A stretch of 64,000 bases of DNA from NCBI GenBank assembly GCA_946811695.1, contig OX328125.1:42528709-42592708 (forward strand), in the 5' to 3' direction. Position 1 is the first letter of the stretch. Every line of letters starts with the position of its first letter. Shown piece after piece: positions 56,789 through 64,000 of this stretch. Under the pieces are notes generated by a model. It ran no database searches, had not been told where the DNA came from, and was given only the letters and a program-made list of their open reading frames with translations. This DNA comes from Gonocerus acuteangulatus. Lineage: Eukaryota > Arthropoda > Insecta > Hemiptera > Coreidae. Position numbers and translations under genes: made by a program.

Positions 56789-57974
56789 TAGAGCCCAGAA
56801 GTTAGGCATTTATTTTTGGTTAAAATAGGCGGGCAGAAAGGCATTTGAAATACTGAAAATAGGCAGTACTGTAATTAATATAGGCATTTATTAGGAGTCA
56901 TACTCCACAATTATTGTCCACAGTGGTAATGTTGCTTTTTGATCAAATCGCATCTGATCACATCCAATCGGAACTTTTTTTCAAAACCCTAATTGAAATG
57001 AGGGGCCAGGGGGGGGGGAAAGGATGGATGTCACTAAAAAATAATTTTCAGAAAAATGAAAAAGAAGTTTCATGTTCCGACCTGAGGTACAAATACTTCA
57101 AATTAAGCAGCGAGCTTCGAAAAATTATTGTATTCTATTTAAAAAAATTAGGTCAAATCAAGAAAACATTTCGTTAAAAAAATGTTATTATTAGAGCCCG
57201 GAAGATAGGCATTTAGTTTTGGTTAAAATAGGCAGGCAAAAAGGCACTTGAAATACTGAAAATAGGCAGTATTGTAATTAAAATAGGCATTTATTAGGAG
57301 TGAAGGCAAAGAGGAATCTCACTCATTATTAATGAAAATATGTATTTTAAATACTCATTCATTTCTTTATTACCAATTTATCACAGAATTAGTGTACTTA
57401 CTCTTACTTTCCCTTGTTACAAGCTACAACAAGATGCTTTTTCAAAGTATCAACTGTCACAGACCTTCTCAGAAAAAAAGTTTTTCACCATTGAAAAACA
57501 TCCTTATCCATCTTATCATTTCTAAATCCTGAATACCAGGTAACTACACCATTGTCACAACAAAAGGGGTGTGAGGAAGGAGACGTACTTCTCTCATCCT
57601 CTCTCTTTCCTGCTATTCATTATGCTTGTGCATTCCTTCTACTAAGGGAGGTTGTGTTATTTACAGAGGGTCAATCCACGGGTTGGGAAAATAAGCTTTC
57701 GAATTGATATTTGTATCGGCAATATGTACTTTCATTTGTGCAAGCTTTTTTGTCTTCGGCGAACTAAAATTCGAAATTCATTATGTGCTTTTTAAAATGT
57801 TTAAATCGCCGAAAAAAATTGCATAACGAGCAAAAAAGGCTTTAAATCTTAAAATAGCCAAAATAAAAATTGTCTCTACGCTTCCTAAATGCAGGAAAAC
57901 ATATTTATATCTATCTGATTCTTCAATATATCCATTCAGATAAAAAAGGCATTTTGCCTAACTTCCGGGCTCTA
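56789..57974. mobile_element. Small hAT-like non-autonomous element
   Basis: TAGAGCCCAGAAGTTAGGCA at the left and TGCCTAACTTCCGGGCTCTA at the right form inverted ends. The flanking 8-mers ATCGTTAC and GTCATTAC match at six of eight positions. The left-end sequence with its GGTTAAAATAGGC continuation is repeated directly 403 bases inward (57,192), so it may be two nested or tandem copies. An 87-codon frame (56,914-57,177) is unrecognised. Confidence 0.65.
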
Positions 57975-58024
57975 GTCATTACTGTAAGAAATCATATTAG
58001 TGTACAACAAAATTACCCCGGGTG

Positions 58025-58072
<48 letters not shown>

Positions 58073-58411
58073 GATATATAGTAACCCTATACTTACTGGG
58101 ACTTTATTTACATTCTGCAGGTGCCATCTGTCGATACTGCCTGCATAACAATTAAAGTAATATATATTATTTTATAATTACATTTTTTCCTGAATTTTAA
58201 ATGTATGACAATAATACAATTAAGATAGAGAAATGATAGCAACTATAATAATAATAAAAACAATAAAGAAACTAGTAACAATGTCAAAATTATAAATAAT
58301 AATAAAAATAATAATAATATTAATTTTATAATTAATTATATATTATTATATAAATAATAATAATAATATAATAATAATAATTGTATTATTAATAATAATA
58401 ATAATAATAAA
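57975..58411. repeat. (TA)n tract and (AAT)n-rich stretch before the duplicated arm
   Basis: (TA)n at 58,030-58,069, then unremarkable DNA. From about 58,240 onward AATAATAAT-type repeats lead straight into the duplicated satellite at 58,412. The junction inside a simple repeat may mark where the arms were joined. Confidence 0.75.
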
Positions 58412-59503
58412 AATACCACCTTCTATACCCTTCCAAATACCATCTTCTATACCCTTCCTAATACCACCTCCAATACCCTTCCTAATGCCACCTTCTATAT
58501 CCTTCCTAATACCACCTCCAATATCCTCTCTAATACCGCCATTAATATCCTTTTTAATACCACCTTATATACCCTTCCTAATACCACCTTCTATATTCTT
58601 CGTAATACCACCTTCCATATCCTGCCTAATATCAGCTTTTATATTCTTCCTAATACTACTTCCAATATCCGTCCTAATGCCACCTTCTATATCCTTCCTA
58701 ATACGACCTTCGATATCCTTCCTAATAGCACCTACTATATCCTCCCTAATACCGCCTTCTATATCCTTCCTAATCCCACCTCCAATATCCTCTCTAATAC
58801 CGCCATTAATATCCTTCTTAATACCACCTCCAATAACCTTGCTAATACCACCTTCTATAACCTTCCTAATACGACCTTCATTATCCTTCTTAATATCACC
58901 TTCTATATCCTTCCTATTACGACCTTCAATATCCTTCCTATTGCCACCTTCCGTATACTCCCTAATACCGCCTTCTATTTCCTTCCTAATACCCCCTTTA
59001 ATATCCTTCCTAATACCGTCTTTAATATTCTTCCTAATACCACCTCCAATACCCTTCCTAATACCACCTTCTATATCCCTCCTAATACCACCTCCAATAT
59101 CCTTCCAAATACCGCCTTTAATATTCTTTCTAATACCACCTTCTATACCCTTCCTAATACCACCTTCTATATCCTTCCTAATGCTACCTTGTATATCCTT
59201 CCTAAAACGACCTTCTATATCCTTCCTAATACCACCTTGTATATCCTTCCTAATACCACCTCCTATATACTTCCAAATACGACCTTCAATGTCCTTTGTA
59301 ATAACACTTCCAATATCCTTTTTTTATTCCACCTTCAATATTCCTCCTAGTTAGCTACAAAGATATTTAAACATTATAGGTGAATTAGCGATTAGCGCAC
59401 TGCCGTCGCTATGCGCTAACCGTTAGCGCAGGCTCTTATCAGTTCCGCTAAATTAGCGGGAAGGTATTAGATATTAGCGCGCGCTAACGTTTGCCCAACT
59501 CTG
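58412..59503 (-). repeat. Second, apparently identical right arm of the fold-back element
   Basis: 1,092 bases repeat 55,318-56,409 with a constant offset of 3,094 and no length change; the 289-codon chance frame in each copy translates identically. This copy carries the end that matches the 8-bp target duplication. Confidence 0.9.
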
Positions 59504-59511
59504 ATCTAGGG

Positions 59512-59651
59512 TCAGATTTAAACAATCTGCATTAATCTAACCGTGATTGCTTATCGGCATTGGCTGTTTGTAATTTTTTTATATTTGTAAACTAAAATAC
59601 CTTGTATGGAACAAGGAAGCCTACGAGAAATCTGAACAATAAATATATGAA
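59512..59651. other. Short flank, nothing recognised
   Basis: AT-rich right flank of the fold-back element, leading into the CACGTG repeat. Confidence 0.5.
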
Positions 59652-60570
59652 TCTATATGTATAAAAATCACGTGTCTGTCTGTTTGTTTGTTCCCTATAC
59701 AAATCCACACCGTTCGTCCGATTTTTACTAAACTCGGTACACATGTGGATCTTAATCTGAGGAGTGTCGTAAGCTAAGTCAAAAACGTCTACCAGCTGTC
59801 TGTCTGTATGTTTGTCCCTTATACAAATCCACACCGTTTGACCGATTTTGACCAAACTCGGTACATATGTGGATCTTAATCTGAGGAGTGTCGTAGGCTA
59901 AGTCAAAAACGTCTACCAGCTGTCTGTATGTATGTTTGTCCCTTATACAAATCCACACCGTTCGTCCAATTTTGACTAAACTCGGTACACATGTGGATCT
60001 TAATCTGAGGAGTGTCGTAGGCTAAGTCAAAAACGTCTACCAGCTGTCTGTCTGTATGTTTGTCCCTTATACAAATCCACACCGTTCGTCCGATTTTGAC
60101 CAAACTTGGAATAATGGTAGGTCTTGATACGGCGATTGCCATAGGCTAGGTCAAAACGGCTACCGTCTGTCTGTCTGTATGTTTGTTCTTTATACAAACC
60201 CACACCGTTTGACAGATTTTGATCAAACTGGGCACACAGGTTGGTCTTGATCAGGGGAGTGTCATAGGCCAGGTCAAAAACGTCTACCAGCTGCTGTCTG
60301 TATGTGTTTTTTTTAAAAAAAATAAAAATAAAAATCCACACTGTTAGACCGATTTTTACCAAACTTGGCATACATGTATGTCTTGATACGGGGGGGGGGG
60401 TTATAGGTTAGGTCAAAGTCGTCTAGGACTCACAGTTGGGAGGTCACGAGTTCGAAACAGTTACAGATTCGTGTTATTTGATTTTAATAATACTTATTTG
60501 GTTTCTAATTTATTTAGGCTTTTCTATATGCAGAAAGTAGGTGTAGCATGGCACGCCGGGTAACAGCTAG
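59652..60570 (+). repeat. tRNA-like CACGTG repeat family, six-unit copy
   Basis: Starts TATATGTATAAAAATCACGT, followed by about six tandem units of roughly 121 bases (CTGTCTG, CCTTATACAAATCCACACCG, TTAATCTGAGGAGTGTCGTA). Then comes one tRNA-like stretch (GGACTCACAGTTGGGAGGTC, ACGAGTTCGAAACAG) and the 3' tail ending GCCGGGTAACAGCTAG. The units are most alike near the 5' side, which suggests recent unit expansion. The 3' tail matches 4,243-4,789 and 33,109-33,409. Confidence 0.85.
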
Positions 60571-60734
60571 CATAAAATACATTTTTACAACGAAAACTAA
60601 TAATTTTAAAAACAGCTTAATTCTCTGATGGATTTAGTTTTCAAACGTACTCGCAGAATATATAATAGATAGACAAAAAATATTAAATGTATCAGTTTTG
60701 TATTTCACTGCGTATCAACAATTGGGTTATTAAC

Positions 60735-60965
60735 GTCGGGCTATCTACAGTTTGCCACCCTTTTATAACGTCAACGGCACGTGGTTGGTCACCCATTCAG
60801 GTACTGGCCACGCCTGACGTTGCTTAACTTCGGTTATCAACGGAAACCGTTTGTTTCCTGTCGTTGTTTTCTGTTATTTCTTCCGGCATATCTCCCACTA
60901 TGACATTAGCACCGGGCTATCTATAGGTTGCCACTCTTCCTATGGTGGAGAACTCATCCTGCTAC
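60735..60965 (-). mobile_element. 5S-rRNA-derived SINE-like repeat
   Basis: On the minus strand ACCGAAGTTAAGCAACGTCA, GGCGTGGCCAGTACCTGAAT and GGGTGACC closely match the internal and 3' half of eukaryotic 5S rRNA. It is followed by a non-5S tail GTGGCAAACTGTAGATAGCC, CGACGTTAAT. The same tail without the 5S part (GTGGCAACCTATAGATAGCC, CGGTGCTAAT) occurs at about 60,910-60,945. A 5S-derived head joined to an unrelated tail is the SINE3-type architecture. It could instead be a 5S pseudogene inserted beside a repeat. Confidence 0.7.
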
Positions 60966-60970
60966 AGGAG

Positions 60971-61660
60971 GGACTCTATCCCTAGCATGAAAATCCCGAG
61001 TAATTTTATTGCTAACTTTTTTAATTGATTTACCATTTTTCCTATATTGTAAAAAAATTATATTGGGACACTTTTAAAAATCACTTTAAAACTCTTGTAA
61101 TTTTACTACCTTTGTGGTCGATTCAAAACAAAATTGACGGGCTGGATTCCTAGTTTTGGTGGAAAAAAAGTATTTGTAAACACTTTTAGCGAAGAAGGAT
61201 TTATTTAGTAATTTATAACTCTAATTCAAGAATTGTAATTAAAAATATATATATAAAGATCAGGCAGGAGCATTAACATTTCTTTACAAGACATTTAACC
61301 TAGATTTGCAACATCTGCCTCGCCCTTTTGATCGACATATAAATTTTCTACTTACAGCAAAATATATTATACAGCCCTTTCAGTAGAGATATTTTATAGC
61401 TAATGATAAACATCATGGAAGAAGAATATCAGCAGATCGTAAAATACCTACAATTTGTCGGTGAGTCATTAAAGATTTAGTATCGTCTGCTGATAAAATA
61501 TAGGCCGTCGTTTCTGGTACCCGACTCTATAATCTTATACTGAACGTTCCCGGGTCGGGTCAATGTGTGCTTATTGGTGATGATTACAAAAATGATTTCA
61601 TTTATTTATGATATATAAACTTTTATACAATTTTTTGCCTTTCCAAGGTCAGTCGTGCTA

Positions 61661-61720
<60 letters not shown>

Positions 61721-61835
61721 GTATATGTATATGTGTGTCTCTGTGTGTGTGTGTGTGTGTATTTTCAGAATCTAGACCACTATTGGTAGTTATAGCTATC
61801 CAAGCGAGGAAGCAATGCTTGGAGTAGGAAGCAAA
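60971..61835. other. Unassigned DNA with a long TA/TG microsatellite
   Basis: (TA)n with GTATATATG interruptions and a terminal (TG)n occupy 61,662-61,761. No gene is recognised in the rest. Confidence 0.45.
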
Positions 61836-62402
61836 GGGCCGGCCCACAGTGGTCAAAAATAGCCAAAAAGCGCTCAAAACTTGATTTTTTTAACTATTTT
61901 CTCCGAACCCATTCGCCTATAGATATGTTAAATACCTCGTGAGAGTTCCATTTCTTGAGTTTTAGGCCCCCACCGTTGATTCCAGGACGGTGGTTTATCA
62001 TTGAAGTACTAGAAACGAAGAAAATTTCCCAAATCCCCATGTACCAAAATCCTTCCTTCAACTTTACTTTTTCAGACCGATAAGGTTGACGCATGTTTTT
62101 CTTGTTTTAATGGGATGTTTGAAGGGCAAAAAAAATATTTTTGTATTTTTTGAATCACCTTCATAGACGGGGATACTGAAAAAGTAAAAAAATTACACGT
62201 ATCAAATTTCGTTTTGTCATATAGCTTTTGTGTCTCTCTAATTTCGGGCTTAAATATTCCGTGGGCATGTATAGAAAGACCCCAGACTGAAATTAGCTGC
62301 ATAAGTCTGCCTACTTCGGTACCAGAGGTGAACGAACTCGGTAAATGACTAACAGACAGACGCGCGTTATCTCCATGTAAACATTGGAATCAAATCGAAG
62401 AC

Positions 62403-62440
<38 letters not shown>

Positions 62441-62880
62441 ACTCAAGTCAGTGTTGACTGCAAAAAATGTCTGAAGTGATCCGAGTGAAAAATCGTGTCG
62501 CAGTTGAAATGTTGTTGAATTCAAACGACAAAAGTGTACTTTCGGTATGCGAATATTTGACAGATCAATTTCCAATAGCCGATGAGCATATTTCGTTACT
62601 CCTACGGAAATAATCTTAAACTGTAGTGCTGAAATTTTAAAAAAAGTTGGCTGAGGTAGGAGCAGATGTATTTTTTTTTATTTTTTAATTGGTTTTGACC
62701 CCCTGAGCCCAGCCGAGTGCAGTTCAGAGGCGGGGGCGACCAAAAAAAAAATTGTCATATGAGTGACTTATCAATACCTTCATTGTATTTATAAGAGTGG
62801 TAAGTGTGCACAATTTTTATGTTTCTAAATCAACAATATCAAATGTTATTGAGTTTTGAGCGCTTTTTGACCACTGTGCG
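61836..62880. mobile_element. Inverted-repeat element with CACAGTGGTCAAAAA ends
   Basis: Left CACAGTGGTCAAAAATAGCC, AAAAAGCGCTCAAAACT mirrors right GAGTTTTGAGCGCTTTTTGA, CCACTGTG, apart from an indel of about ten bases. A G/C-rich GGGCCGGC lies just outside the left end, and GGCCGG and GTCGGCCC just outside the right, so the true ends may be a little further out. A T-run lies at 62,406-62,435. A 48-codon frame (62,467-62,613) follows it. No transposase is recognised. Confidence 0.6.
62467..62613 (+). CDS. Unrecognised 48-codon frame inside the inverted-repeat element
   Basis: The peptide MSEVIRVKNRVAVEMLLNSN...VCEYLTDQFP...ADEHISLLLR has ordinary amino-acid composition, unlike the repeat-driven frames elsewhere, but I recognise no family. 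After the stop a stretch reads KKLAEVGADVFF in another frame, so it may be the decayed start of a longer TE-derived coding region. Not supported as a gene. Confidence 0.25.
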   Translation: MSEVIRVKNRVAVEMLLNSNDKSVLSVCEYLTDQFPIADEHISLLLRK

Positions 62881-63639
62881 GCAATTTGGCGGAACGTGTG
62901 TGCTTAAACAAAAATGTCGACCGGCCGGTGATTTTGTCGGCCCGTTTGTGCCCAGCCTACTAAGGTGGCTCATTATCTAGTTTGTTCAGGTATTCTTAGC
63001 CAAATATGTAATACTTAATTTTTCAGTTTTATCTAGCCAAATTTCCATTTTGGACAACTGTTTGTGGGTTAAGCTCTTCTCTCTTGGGTAATTTATCTCC
63101 TGTCAAGTATCAGTTCAATATGCGAAAATTTGAGGAACTATGAAAGGACTACTAGGTAACACACAACCAACGAGTGGAAAATCTCTCCAACTGCCTATAA
63201 AGTGTATTAAAAAAAAATTACTCTCAATAATTAGTTCTAATTCCTCCATTTTAAAGGAACGAAAAACACTTGAAGAAAGTTTAAAGTAGAGTAAAACAAG
63301 ATAAAAACAGAACTGTAACCTCACTCATGGCGATAATATATACTGCTTGGTCTAGATAATTACAATTTAATTTGCCGTTTCGTTGAAAGTGACCACGGTA
63401 ATAGAGACTTAGGAACGACCAAGTTTATTGAGCAATTAGATAGAAAAGCACAGTTTATCCTTACGAGCTGAAGTCACTATATTGTTATTAGGGCATCTCT
63501 AACAGTATCTCAATTCCAACAGGGATCCATGGGTTAGTGCCCTGTAATAATAGACATACTTCGAGCGATAAGTGGTTAGTGCTATGTGTAACACATTTCT
63601 TTTAACATTGTGTTTATATATTTTATCATCCTACCTAGT
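62881..63639. other. Unassigned DNA
   Basis: No gene recognised. Short minus-strand frame at 63,115-63,324 without a domain. Confidence 0.4.
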
Positions 63640-63770
63640 TTAAGGCTATCAGATAGTTAGCCGTCGAGGCTATAACAAGTCAGAGAATTGTAGGGATTCG
63701 GCTAAGAACAAGAATCAGATTTTCGTAAAAATCTATATTGGGTCTTTTTGAGAAGACCACATCCAGTTAC
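63640..63770 (-). repeat. Second copy of the hammerhead-repeat family (core lost)
   Basis: On the plus strand GATAGTTAGCCGTCGAGG, AGGGATTCGGCTAAGAACAA and AAAATCTATATTGGGTC correspond to the reversed 3,640-3,735 segment. Where the 3.6-kb copy has its hammerhead core, this copy has GGGTCTTTTTGAGAAGACC, an unrelated short hairpin. Confidence 0.7.
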
Positions 63771-63900
63771 TTTTGAAGTAGCAGTAGTGATTGTATCAGT
63801 GATTCAGCGCATGCGCATAACTCCTTTGCCTTCCTATTGGAAGGATTCCGATGACCAATTGCTTTGGTTCTTGCTGGGAGTAAAGTAACCTTCAACAGTT

Positions 63901-64000
63901 TTTTTTTTTTTTTTTTTTTTACGGCGCATCGACAAATCTTGGCCATTAGCGCCGACGACCAGGGTGCAGCCAGGAATTTTCTCAGCGAGCCCTGAGATGA
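63901..64000 (-). mobile_element. tRNA-derived SINE, cut by the window end
   Basis: Poly(T) (the A-tail, 63,899-63,920), then, on the minus strand, a 3' end GGCGCTAATGGCCAAGATTT, GTCGATGCGCCGT. The body matches 4,836-5,016 (CCTGG-TGTCGGCG and AATTCTT-type blocks) at moderate divergence. The tRNA-like head lies beyond the window. Confidence 0.85.

Larger units (their letters stand above)
51989..59511. mobile_element. Giant hAT-like fold-back element with satellite arms and 8-bp TSD
   Basis: The element spans 51,997-59,503. It starts CAGAGTTGGGCAAACGTTAG and ends with the reverse complement ...CGTTTGCCCAACTCTG. It is flanked on both sides by ATCTAGGG (51,989-51,996 and 59,504-59,511). The 8-bp duplication and CAG...CTG termini are diagnostic of hAT-type insertion. 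The terminal 160-170 bases of both ends appear identical and contain about eight copies of CGCTAA/TTAGCG, as expected for transposase-binding subterminal motifs. Inside are opposed arrays of a 24-bp satellite around a LINE fragment. A second internal right end sits at 56,409. No transposase gene is visible, so it must be mobilised in trans. Confidence 0.88.

Noticed and set aside
58485..59354. 289-codon frame of proline/isoleucine-rich repeats
   Set aside because: Copy of the chance frame in the duplicated satellite arm.
1..64000. CRISPR arrays, operons, bacterial promoters or riboswitches
   Set aside because: The composition, SINEs, LINEs and microsatellites show a eukaryotic nuclear genome; the regular tandem arrays lack unique spacers.

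Overview
The window looks like nuclear DNA of an arthropod, most likely an insect. It is AT-rich, full of (TA)n runs, and packed with transposable-element (TE) remains. The strongest pointer is an intact Jockey-type non-LTR retrotransposon, a clade found mainly in arthropods; tRNA-derived SINEs, a Ty1/copia relic and hammerhead-bearing Penelope-like repeats fit this. I found no host protein-coding gene, tRNA gene, rRNA operon or CRISPR array. Most long open frames here are by-products of tandem repeats whose period is a multiple of three.

Layout. 1-10 kb: copia gag/integrase relic (minus) with a small retroposon nested in it, a hammerhead-core repeat, a tRNA-like repeat family, a SINE with target-site duplication (TSD), a fold-back MITE with TA ends, and two LINE C-terminal relics. 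10-20 kb: LINE tail, a palindrome with hammerhead cores on both strands, a 33-bp minisatellite present as two 653-bp-spaced blocks, an ACCCGTGC-type TE and two SINEs. 20-32 kb: LINE tail, a MITE with long inverted ends, then about 5.6 kb of near-tandem copies of a (TA)n-carrying TE that ends in a GC-rich hairpin plus CTAA, interrupted by a near-perfect palindrome of about 770 bp. 32-45 kb: tRNA-like repeat, RNase H relic, the full-length Jockey-like element (35,458-40,240, minus, both frames open, 13-bp TSD), a hAT-like candidate, a LINE tail and a reverse-strand copy of the hairpin TE. 45-52 kb: inverted-repeat element with a hammerhead core, a decayed LINE reverse transcriptase (plus strand) and a further LINE tail.

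The most striking object is at 51,997-59,503. It has hAT-like ends (CAGAGTTGGGC... / ...GCCCAACTCTG) and a perfect 8-bp duplication ATCTAGGG on both sides. Its arms are inverted arrays of a 24-bp satellite. The left arm is organised into a 696-bp higher-order repeat (29 monomers) present about three times. A LINE pol fragment lies at the centre, and a 1,092-bp stretch of the right arm is repeated 3,094 bp further on with no length change. I read it as a fold-back DNA transposon whose arms are satellite DNA.

59.6-64 kb: another tRNA-like repeat with six internal units, a 5S-rRNA-derived repeat, an inverted-repeat element, a second copy of the hammerhead-repeat family and a SINE cut by the window edge. 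The elements do not form a pathway. They are layered insertions, and the only one that looks capable of activity is the Jockey-like retrotransposon, which could also supply machinery for retroposing SINEs if their tails are compatible (inference).
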